From Candidatus Limnocylindrales bacterium (GTDB taxonomy: Bacteria; Desulfobacterota; Binatia; UBA1149; CAITLU01): a DNA stretch of 64,000 nt. The stretch spans positions 598,484-662,483 of the forward strand of contig DASPNR010000042.1 in the NCBI GenBank assembly GCA_035626395.1, in the 5' to 3' direction. The translations under genes and the position numbers were made by a program. The notes beneath the pieces were generated by a model. That model ran no database searches, had not been told where the DNA came from, and saw only the letters and a list, made by a program, of their open reading frames with translations. Positions 25,723 to 32,985 of this stretch are shown here, piece by piece (position 1 is the first letter of the stretch; the number at the start of each line of letters is the position of its first letter).

Positions 25723-28524
25723 ATGGCAGAGATCGAAGGGACTTCAGGGAACGATAAACTCTCCGGCACCGCCGGCAGCGACACGATCCGAGGGCGCGCG
25801 GGTGACGATACGCTGCGCGGCCTGGCCGGCGACGACACGATCAACGGCGGCAGCGGGCTGGACCGTCTGCTGGGCGGCCTCGGCAACGACCGCCTCTCCG
25901 CCGGCAAGGACGACGACACGCTGTTTGGCGAGGAAGGCGACGACGTGCTGGCGGGCTCGATCGGCGCCGATGCTCTCGATGGCGACGAAGGCAACGACGT
26001 CCTGCGAGGCGGCTCCGGACCCGACACGCTCGACGGCCGCCTCGGCAACGACACGCTCGACGGCGGCGCAGGCAACGACACGCTTCGCGGCGGCAATGAC
26101 GACGACACGATGCGGGGCGGCGCCGGCAACGACGATCTGCTCGGCGCTGCAGGCAATGACCGGTTGGGCGGCGCCTCCGGCAACGACACGCTTCTGGCCG
26201 CAGCCGGCAGCGACGTCCTGGATGGCGGAATCGGCCGCGACCAGCTCGAGGCCGGCTCCGGCGACGACCTGATGGCCGGTGGCGAGGGAGACGATGTCGT
26301 CGACGGCGGCGAGGGCAGGGACACCGCCGTCTTCGAGGGCGACTTCGCCGACTACAGCTTCGATGCCGGCGAGGACGGCGCGGTCATCGTTACCGATGAC
26401 GAGCCCTTGCTCCCCGCGCCCGGCGACGACGACGGTGCCGATACGCTGACGGGCGTGGAGGTGCTCCAGTTCAAGGACCGCACCACCAACGGTGACGGCA
26501 CCAACTCGTTTCCTGAGGCCGGTCCCGACCAGACGCTGCCGGTGCCGCAGGACTCGGCGCCCGTCCTGCTCGGAATCCAGGAGCCCATCGATCCGGACGG
26601 CGACGACCTGCGGGTGCAGGTTCTGGAGCTGCCGAATGCCGCGTTCGGAACCATCCGCGATCTCGACGGGGACCCGGTGCTGGTGGCCGACCAGCCGTCG
26701 GTGCAGGAGCTGGTGCGCTTCACCTTCACGCCCGCACCTGGCGTCTCCGGGGAGGCAGGACGGTTCTCGTTTCGCGTCGACGATTTCAACGGCGGGCTCG
26801 ACACGCAGGTCGTCACCATCCAGATCATCGAGCCGGAGCCGGGCGTGATCGAGCTCGGCGCGCTCAACGGCAACGACGGCTTCGTGCTCGAGGGCGTGCT
26901 CGAGGATGACCAGCTCGGCTCGTGCGTGGGCGGGGCACGCGATGTCGATGGCGACGGGTTCGACGACATCGTGATCGGCGCGCGCATGCCGGTCGGCCTG
27001 TCGCAGACCGGCAAGGCCTACGTCGTCTTCGGCAGCGACATGCACACCGCCCGGCGCAAGGTCGATCTCGGCGACGACTTCACCGTGCTCGGTCGCGGGC
27101 CGAAGGACAGGCTCGGCCTGTCCTGCGCGATGACGGGCGATGCCGACGGCGACGGCAGCGTCGATCTCCTGATCGGCGCACGGGGCGTGGGAAGCGAAGA
27201 GACGATGCTGCCGCCGGGCGAGGCGTTCTTCCTGCGCGGCCCCTTCCCGCGTGCCGGTGCGCTCGACCTGTCTTCGTACGACGAGGCCGACGGCTTTCGT
27301 GTCGAAGGCAATGCGCCCGAGGATTTCGCGGGCATCGCGGTATCGGGCGCCGGCGACTTCAATGCCGACGGGCTCGAGGACCTGCTCATCGGTGCGCCCG
27401 GCGTCGACGCAGCCAACGCCGAGGAGCGCGGAGAGGCCTACCTGCTGTTCGGACGGGAAGGCCTCGATCTGGACGGAATGGATCTGTCGGAGATCGACGA
27501 GAGCACCGGCCTGCGTCTGCTCGGCGCGGCACGGCGCGACGCGGCCGGCGGCTCGGTATCGGCGGCGGGCGACGTCAACGGAGACGGCATCGACGACATC
27601 ATCATCGGCACCTCCTACGCCGATCCCAACCAGACGCGTTCGGGCCAGAGCTACGTCGTGTTCGGCAGCACCGAGCCCAGCGAGAACGGCGTGCTGTCGC
27701 TGCTCGATCTGCAGCCGCCGCGCGGCTTCACCATCGACGGCGCCGAAGCGGAGCAGCGAAGCGGCTTCGACGTCTCCGGCGCCGGCGACGTCAACGGCGA
27801 CGGCTACGACGACGTCATCGTGGGCGCGCCCGGGCTTTCCGACTTCGGCGAGAGCATGGGCGGAGCGTTCGTCGTCTACGGCGGGGCCGATGTGGGCACG
27901 GCCGGCCCCGTGCAGCTCGGATCGCTCGGGCCGCAGGAAGGCTTCCTGATTCGCGGCGTCTCGGCGATGGACCTTGCAGGCACCTCCGTTTCGAGCGCCG
28001 GCGATTTCAACAACGACGGCTTCGATGACGTGCTGATTGGAGCGCCGGCGGCGGAGCCCAACGGGCCCGGCTCGGGAGCGGCCTACGTCGTATTCGGATC
28101 CGAGGAGGGTCCGGCCGAAGGCGTGATCGAGCTGTTCCTTCTGGACGGCACCGATGGCATCGCGCTGCGCGGCCCGGAGAATGGCCGAGTTGGCAATGCG
28201 GTGGCTGCCGCCGGCGACGTCAACAACGACGGCTTCGCCGACGTCGTCATCGGCGCCGCTGCCGCCTCGCCCAAAGGCCGGCCGCTGGCGGGTGAGGTGT
28301 ACGTCGTGTTCGGACACGGCGCCGAGGATGCATCGGCGCAGGCGGTGGCGATGGAGCTGCGGATGCCGGCGGATGCAGCTTCGATCATGGTCGATGCTTC
28401 GCTCGGAGCAGCAGTGCCCGGGCCAGCGCCCGTGATCGCTTCGGCGTTTCCCTCGACGGTTCTCGTGGCAACGACGCTGCTGTGGCTGGCCGGGGGCATC
28501 CACCGGCTGCGGCGGCGCCGCTGA
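25723..28524 (+). CDS. RTX-repeat plus FG-GAP/integrin-like propeller surface protein
   Basis: This encodes 933 residues starting at the ATG at 25723 after GGAAAGGGA. There is no N-terminal signal peptide: residues 3-205 are directly RTX calcium nonapeptides (GGxGNDxL type, around 20 repeats, such as GGAGNDTLRGGNDDDTM). Residues 210-380 include a cadherin-like segment (DDLRVQVLELPN..FRVDDFNGGLDTQ). Residues 385-890 hold seven FG-GAP blades (VSGAGDVNGDGYDDVIVGAPG pattern, shortened here). Residues 905-925 are a hydrophobic helix ending RLRRRR, preceded by PGPAP, resembling PEP-CTERM-like sorting tails. RTX without a signal suggests type I secretion, while the tail suggests anchoring; the conflict is discussed in the findings. 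Confidence 0.85.
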   Translation: MAEIEGTSGNDKLSGTAGSDTIRGRAGDDTLRGLAGDDTINGGSGLDRLLGGLGNDRLSAGKDDDTLFGEEGDDVLAGSIGADALDGDEGNDVLRGGSGPDTLDGRLGNDTLDGGAGNDTLRGGNDDDTMRGGAGNDDLLGAAGNDRLGGASGNDTLLAAAGSDVLDGGIGRDQLEAGSGDDLMAGGEGDDVVDGGEGRDTAVFEGDFADYSFDAGEDGAVIVTDDEPLLPAPGDDDGADTLTGVEVLQFKDRTTNGDGTNSFPEAGPDQTLPVPQDSAPVLLGIQEPIDPDGDDLRVQVLELPNAAFGTIRDLDGDPVLVADQPSVQELVRFTFTPAPGVSGEAGRFSFRVDDFNGGLDTQVVTIQIIEPEPGVIELGALNGNDGFVLEGVLEDDQLGSCVGGARDVDGDGFDDIVIGARMPVGLSQTGKAYVVFGSDMHTARRKVDLGDDFTVLGRGPKDRLGLSCAMTGDADGDGSVDLLIGARGVGSEETMLPPGEAFFLRGPFPRAGALDLSSYDEADGFRVEGNAPEDFAGIAVSGAGDFNADGLEDLLIGAPGVDAANAEERGEAYLLFGREGLDLDGMDLSEIDESTGLRLLGAARRDAAGGSVSAAGDVNGDGIDDIIIGTSYADPNQTRSGQSYVVFGSTEPSENGVLSLLDLQPPRGFTIDGAEAEQRSGFDVSGAGDVNGDGYDDVIVGAPGLSDFGESMGGAFVVYGGADVGTAGPVQLGSLGPQEGFLIRGVSAMDLAGTSVSSAGDFNNDGFDDVLIGAPAAEPNGPGSGAAYVVFGSEEGPAEGVIELFLLDGTDGIALRGPENGRVGNAVAAAGDVNNDGFADVVIGAAAASPKGRPLAGEVYVVFGHGAEDASAQAVAMELRMPADAASIMVDASLGAAVPGPAPVIASAFPSTVLVATTLLWLAGGIHRLRRRR

Positions 28525-28568
28525 CGAATGCGCTCAGGAGCCGATTCTCGGTACACGTGCCTGTGGCC

Positions 28569-28895
28569 ATGACTTTGTTCGTTCTACCCGCAAGCAGACT
28601 GGATACGCCGGTCGCGCGCCTGCGCGTCGTCGCGTTCGTCGAGGGTTGGTCGTATCTGGTGCTGCTCGCCGTGGCGATGCCGCTCAAGTACCTCGGCGGA
28701 TACCCGCTTGCCGTACGAGTCGCCGGCTCCATCCACGGCGCGCTTTTCGTGCTGTTCTGTGTCGCGCTGGCACACGCGATGATCGATCGCCGCTGGAGCC
28801 TCGCGCGGGCAGCTCTTTTCTTGCTGTCCTCGCTCGTCCCGTTCGGAACTTTCGCGGCCGATGGCACGCTGAGACGCGAGCAGGAGCGCTGCTGA
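28569..28895 (+). CDS. DUF3817 small integral membrane protein
   Basis: This encodes 108 residues from the ATG at 28569. Three membrane segments and the DUF3817 pattern are visible: LRVVAFVEGWSYLVLL, AMPLKYLGGYPLAVR, GSIHGALFVLFCVAL, and a final RAALFLLSSLVPFGTF with a polar tail. The EGxSY and HGxLF motifs are the family hallmarks. Function is unknown; the family includes the YdzA-type proteins. The gene stands alone, 44 bases after the RTX protein. Confidence 0.85.
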   Translation: MTLFVLPASRLDTPVARLRVVAFVEGWSYLVLLAVAMPLKYLGGYPLAVRVAGSIHGALFVLFCVALAHAMIDRRWSLARAALFLLSSLVPFGTFAADGTLRREQERC

Positions 28896-28969
28896 CGCAG
28901 AGCCTCGAGACGCAGGCCTGAGCCCCTGCCGCGGTCAGTGCAAGGCCCCTTCGCGCGCGCGTCCAGAGC

Positions 28970-29503
28970 GTGCAGGCGACCACGCCGTGTATCGCCGTCG
29001 TCCTGCCGGGCCACGGCGCGGTGCACCCGCAGGCGGGGTGCTCGCTCATCGATTCGCAAACCCCTCCCTGTGTTCTCGAAGCCAGGCTGGCCTGCTACGC
29101 CAGATCGGCGCCGGCTTTCTCGGCGGATGCGGCGTGTCTGGACGATGCGCGCCGAAAGTTCGCAGCTGCCTACGCCAAAGCCGATGCCAAAGGCCCGTGT
29201 CCAGGCGACGTCGGCGAGGAGGGGGAGCGCATCGACGGGTGTGTCGACGAGACGGTCGCTGCACTGGCTCCCGCGCCCACGACCACCACGACGAGCGCTC
29301 CCACCACCACCATCGACGCAGCATGCACGGAGGATGGAGCGCCGTGCGGAGAGCGTGTCTGCGGAACCTGCGGCAGCTGCTTCCCCGACTGCATCCGCAT
29401 TGCGGAATGCATGCAGCCGACGTGCTCGCAGGGTTCGTGCAGCTCCACCGTCACGGAAAGCGAGGTGTGCGGGACCTGCCCTCCGACGTGCACGCCGCTG
29501 TGA
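28970..29503 (+). CDS. Cys-rich protein with Thr linker, no signal peptide (possibly decayed)
   Basis: This encodes 177 residues from a GTG at 28970. The N-terminal half has the paired-Cys helical pattern of the secreted Cys-module proteins here (CVLEARLACYARSAPAF, CLDDARRKFAAAYAKA, then GRC-like ends). A TTTTTSAPTTT linker leads to a C-terminal knot (CGERVCGTCGSCFPDC..CTPL). No signal peptide, lipobox or good ribosome site is seen, and an in-frame stop lies at 28919. It looks like a member of the exported family that lost its 5' end, or a start that I cannot find. It converges on the next gene, whose stop is 1 base away. Confidence 0.5.
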   Translation: MQATTPCIAVVLPGHGAVHPQAGCSLIDSQTPPCVLEARLACYARSAPAFSADAACLDDARRKFAAAYAKADAKGPCPGDVGEEGERIDGCVDETVAALAPAPTTTTTSAPTTTIDAACTEDGAPCGERVCGTCGSCFPDCIRIAECMQPTCSQGSCSSTVTESEVCGTCPPTCTPL

Positions 29504-29504
29504 G

Positions 29505-29957
29505 CTACTGCTCGGGGAGCCACTTGCAGTGCGCGCGCTCGGTGATCCCCGCCGGCACGAAGAGCTTGCGGTAGGCGTAGAGCGAATCGAGGTGCTCGCG
29601 GATTGCGACGATGCGGTCGTCACGCAGGCGGAAGAGGAAGTGGTAGAAGTTCTCGTACGCCTCGCCGCTGGCGGCCGAGCGGCCGCGGATGACGAGCTCG
29701 GCCGCGACGCGGTCATCCTCGCCCGTCAGTGACAGGATCTCAACCGCCAGCCCGGCGCTGGCATCGTACAGACCGACGGATTCGGTGAAGAGCTTGAGCA
29801 CGTTGGTCTTGCCGCGGAACTCGACCCCGTCCGGGAGCGACGGCGGCACCCAGAACACCGCCGTCTCATCCAGCAGGGAACTGATGACTTCGATGTCGCC
29901 TGCGTTGACGGCGTCGAAGTAGCGCCGGACGGTTTCCTTGTTGCTCGTCGCGCTCAT
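29505..29957 (-). CDS. SnoaL-like / NTF2-fold protein
   Basis: This encodes 150 residues starting at the ATG at 29957, which overlaps the stop of the upstream MBL gene (ATGA, 4 bases). The pattern is SnoaL-like: NKETVRRYFDAVNAGD, a typical first helix; LLDETAVFWVPPSLPDG; FRGKTNVLKLFTES; then IRGRSAASGEAYENFYHFLFRLRDDRIVAIREHLD. The protein probably catalyses or binds in a small-molecule pathway; isomerase or dehydratase activity is common in this fold. It is the last gene of a four-gene operon with strict translational coupling. Confidence 0.9.
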   Translation of the reverse strand: MSATSNKETVRRYFDAVNAGDIEVISSLLDETAVFWVPPSLPDGVEFRGKTNVLKLFTESVGLYDASAGLAVEILSLTGEDDRVAAELVIRGRSAASGEAYENFYHFLFRLRDDRIVAIREHLDSLYAYRKLFVPAGITERAHCKWLPEQ

Positions 29958-30904
29958 CTCGCTACTGCCTCTCCGCTGCGCGCTCCGCTGGCAGCGGCCG
30001 CCGTCGCACGGACGGTGCCCGTGGCCTCTTCCCAGGCGCGCCTGACGACGAAATCGTGATCGAGGCGGATGAGGAACGGCACGTAGATGTCTTCCATGCC
30101 CGCCGCCGTTTTCAGGCGCGTGCTGCGCACCGTTTCCTCGAGCGTCTTGCCGTCGCGTGCGGCGGCGGTTCCGACTTCCCACAGCTCCACCAGGAAGCGC
30201 TGGAACTTGCGCAGGCCTTCCTTGTCGGTCACCGGCCCATGGCCGGGGATGATGCGATCGACGTCGAGCTCGAGCAGCCGGTCGATCGTGGCGATCCATT
30301 CCTTGATCGAGCCGCCCGCTTCGAGGTCGATATTCGGGAAATAGTTGTGGAAGAACAGGTCCCCGGTGTGCATGACGCGCTCGTCCTCGAAGATCACCAC
30401 CAGGTCGCCGTCGGTATGGCCGCGCCCCAGATGCAGGCAGCGGATCTTCTTGCCGCCGATGTCGAGCAGCTCTTCCTTCTCGAACGTCCTGCCCGGAAGA
30501 AGGCTTGCGGCGTCGCCCTTCCAGTAGTCGCCATCGCGGTCATGCAGGTGCTGCAGCGTACGCGCCGTGGCGATCACCTGCGTGCCCGGCTCGAAGCCCG
30601 GATTGCCGTGCGTGTGGTCGAGATGGTAGTGCGTGTTGATGATCGCCACGGCCTTGCCGCCGGTCAGCTCCTCGACGCGCGCACGGATCTTCCTGCCCTG
30701 GGACGCCATGGTCATGGTGTCGACGACGACGGCGCCGGCTTGCGTCTTCAGCACGCCGACGTTGCTGCCGAGGCCCATGATCACGTGCAGGTCCTCGCTG
30801 AGCTCGTGCACGTCCATCGCATGCACGTTGCGGTAGACGTAGAAGCCGGCGCCGGCAACGACCACGAGCAGGACCAGGACCAACCATCCGAGCGCTCTTT
30901 TCAT
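29954..30904 (-). CDS. membrane-anchored MBL-fold metallohydrolase
   Basis: This encodes 316 residues from the ATG at 30904, which follows GAGGAG. Residues 5-24 are an uncleaved membrane anchor or signal (LGWLVLVLLVVVAGAGFYVY). The metallo-beta-lactamase zinc motif HYHLDHTHGNPGF is at about 91-103, with further ligands in GRGHTDGDLVVIF, MHTGDLFFH and IIPGHGP. The domain then ends with helices of a lyase-like kind. Members hydrolyse thioesters, lactones or sulfates at the periplasmic side. The stop overlaps the next start by ATGA. It is the third gene of the 32867-29505 operon. Confidence 0.85.
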   Translation of the reverse strand: MKRALGWLVLVLLVVVAGAGFYVYRNVHAMDVHELSEDLHVIMGLGSNVGVLKTQAGAVVVDTMTMASQGRKIRARVEELTGGKAVAIINTHYHLDHTHGNPGFEPGTQVIATARTLQHLHDRDGDYWKGDAASLLPGRTFEKEELLDIGGKKIRCLHLGRGHTDGDLVVIFEDERVMHTGDLFFHNYFPNIDLEAGGSIKEWIATIDRLLELDVDRIIPGHGPVTDKEGLRKFQRFLVELWEVGTAAARDGKTLEETVRSTRLKTAAGMEDIYVPFLIRLDHDFVVRRAWEEATGTVRATAAAASGARSGEAVAR

Positions 30905-30915
30905 CGCGTGCTCCT

Positions 30916-31899
30916 CTAGATGCGACGGGCTTCGCGCAGGAACGCGAGCGTATCGAGCAGCCCGCGCTCGAAGGGGCGCGGTGCCCACCCCAGCTCGCGC
31001 TCGGCACGCGTGGCCACGGGATGGGCTTCATACTGCAAAAAATGAAGCTGCCCTTTTGGCAGCAGCGGCGGCCTTCCGGTCAGCGCCGAGACCAGCTCGC
31101 CCGCGAGCGCGACCGCGTGCGCGACGAACAGCGGCATGACCGGTGGCACCCTGGCGGTGCCGGTTGCCGCGCGAACGTCTTCGGCCACCTGCAGCAGGCT
31201 GCGATAGGATTCGCTGAGGATGTAGCGGGCACCGACCTCGGCCTTCTGCTCCGCCAGCAGATGCCCGCCGGCCGCGTCGTCGCTGTAGACGAGCGGCATG
31301 CCGCCGGGCAGCAGCATCGGCACCTTGCCTCGGACCAGGTCGGCGATGAGCTGATTGGTGCCGGGCGACGTCTCGGGCCCGGCGCCATAGATGCCCGAAG
31401 GATGCAGGAACACCGCCGGGAGCCCGCGTGCGACGGCATCGGTGACGACGCGGTCGGCAGCCTGCTTGGAGCGCTCGTAGGCGGTCGCCTTCGGTTGTGG
31501 GTCGATGGAGCTTTCGTCGAACGGTTCGCCGGGCGCGCCGAACACGAACACGTCGATGGTGCTCGTGTAGACGAAGCGCTCCACGCCCACCTCCAGCGCC
31601 GCGGCGACGCAGTTGACGGTGCCGCCGACGTTGACGCCATCGAAGGTGCCGGCATCGGGCAGCCACTGCTCGGGCAGGCCGGCGGCATGGTAGAAGACGC
31701 GGCAGCCCGCTGCAGCGCTGCGTACCGAAGCGATGTCGGTGACGTCCCCCTGCACGAGCTCGCAGGCGGCCGGAACCACGGCGCGAGCGCGCTCGGGCGA
31801 GCGCACCAGCGCCCGCACCGATCGCCCCTGCGCCACCAGCGCCCGGGCGATCGCGTTGCCGAGAAGGCCGGTGGCTCCCGTCAGCAGGATTTCACTCAT
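30916..31899 (-). CDS. NAD-dependent epimerase/dehydratase (3-beta-HSD/dihydroflavonol reductase-like)
   Basis: This encodes 327 residues. The extended-SDR Rossmann motif TGATGLLGNAIA is at 7-18, VQGDVTDIASV follows, and the catalytic set is Ser in FVYTSTIDVFV with Tyr-x3-Lys in AYERSKQAAD. GIYGAGPETSPG is typical of the DFR/3-beta-hydroxysteroid dehydrogenase group. An oxidoreductase on hydroxy or oxo cyclic substrates is likely. Its start overlaps the stop of the 2-hydroxyacid dehydrogenase gene by ATGA, and it lies 11 bases before the MBL gene. It is the second gene of the operon. Confidence 0.9.
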   Translation of the reverse strand: MSEILLTGATGLLGNAIARALVAQGRSVRALVRSPERARAVVPAACELVQGDVTDIASVRSAAAGCRVFYHAAGLPEQWLPDAGTFDGVNVGGTVNCVAAALEVGVERFVYTSTIDVFVFGAPGEPFDESSIDPQPKATAYERSKQAADRVVTDAVARGLPAVFLHPSGIYGAGPETSPGTNQLIADLVRGKVPMLLPGGMPLVYSDDAAGGHLLAEQKAEVGARYILSESYRSLLQVAEDVRAATGTARVPPVMPLFVAHAVALAGELVSALTGRPPLLPKGQLHFLQYEAHPVATRAERELGWAPRPFERGLLDTLAFLREARRI

Positions 31900-32867
31900 G
31901 AGCTGGCCCCTGTGTCGCCGGCGTGAACTTCATTGCGCAGCGGCTCGTCGCGCAGGTAGCGGGCGAGGTTGTCGAGGAAGATCTCCGTGGCGCGGTCGTT
32001 CGATTGGAGGCTGCGGCCGCTTGCGTGCGGCGTCACGATCACGTTCGGCATCGTCCACAGCGGGCTCGACTCCGGCAACGGCTCTTCGGCGAACACGTCG
32101 AGCGCGGCGCCGGCAAGCTCGCCCCGTTGCAGCGCCTGGATCAGCGCCGGCTCGTCGACGAGCTCCCCGCGCGCGACGTTGATGAAGAAGGCGCCCGGCT
32201 TCATCCGCGCAAGTCGAGACGCATCGAACATGCCGCGCGTCTGCGGCGTCAGCGGGAGCGCCAGCACGACGTAATCCGCGGCGGCAAGGGCGTCGTCGAG
32301 CTCCGTGAGCGGCCGCGCCGGAAAGCCGTCGTGCAGGCGTGGCGTGCGAGTCAGGGCAACGACGTTCATCCCGAAGGCGTGCGCGCGCCGCGCCAACTCG
32401 TTGCCGATGGGGCCCATGCCGACGATCAACATCGTAGCGCCGGCCAGCTCCTGGACATCGTGCGGCCTCCACGCGCGTTCGGCGCGCGCCTGCTCGTAGC
32501 GCCAGAACCGCCGCGAAAGATGCAGCACGAACAGCATCGCCGTCTCGGCGATGGTCGCCGACGATGCGCCGGAAGACGTAGTCAGCCGCACGCCGGCCTC
32601 CAGGAAGCGATGGAAGACAGGATGGTCGACGCCGGCGCTGAAGCTGTGGAGCCACTTCAAGGAATGCGCCTCGAGCATCGGAAGGAAAAAGTCTCGCCCG
32701 CGCTCGGGATAGAGGTCACCGGAGAAATACGCGATCTCGGCGCCCCCGGGGTCGCCGTCCAGACCGTTGCCGCGCAGCACGAGGCGCGGCATGCGCGGCG
32801 CGATGAGTTCGATGCGCCGGCCGAAACGCTCCTCGACGTGGTCGGAGACGACGACGGCACCGCGCAT
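31896..32867 (-). CDS. D-isomer-specific 2-hydroxyacid dehydrogenase family protein
   Basis: This encodes 323 residues. The catalytic domain starts with MRGAVVVSDHVEERF, the NAD-binding motif is MLIVGMGPIGNELARRA at about 144-160, and active-site residues are Arg in INVARGELVDE, Glu in VFAEEPLPESSPLW and His in VTPHASGRSL. This is the SDH/GyaR family, reducing a 2-oxoacid. It heads a tightly coupled four-gene operon with epimerase, MBL hydrolase and SnoaL protein. The substrate is not obvious, and the operon suggests a single pathway for a complex oxoacid. Confidence 0.9.
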   Translation of the reverse strand: MRGAVVVSDHVEERFGRRIELIAPRMPRLVLRGNGLDGDPGGAEIAYFSGDLYPERGRDFFLPMLEAHSLKWLHSFSAGVDHPVFHRFLEAGVRLTTSSGASSATIAETAMLFVLHLSRRFWRYEQARAERAWRPHDVQELAGATMLIVGMGPIGNELARRAHAFGMNVVALTRTPRLHDGFPARPLTELDDALAAADYVVLALPLTPQTRGMFDASRLARMKPGAFFINVARGELVDEPALIQALQRGELAGAALDVFAEEPLPESSPLWTMPNVIVTPHASGRSLQSNDRATEIFLDNLARYLRDEPLRNEVHAGDTGASS

Positions 32868-32985
32868 GCGCGAGTCCTACCACAAGCCGCGACCTATGCG
32901 AGGCAAACGCACTGGCAGTCTCGCCGGCGCGCGCCTATCATCGCGCGGGATCGGTCGCGGATCGGAAAAGGGGGAAGGTTTCGAA

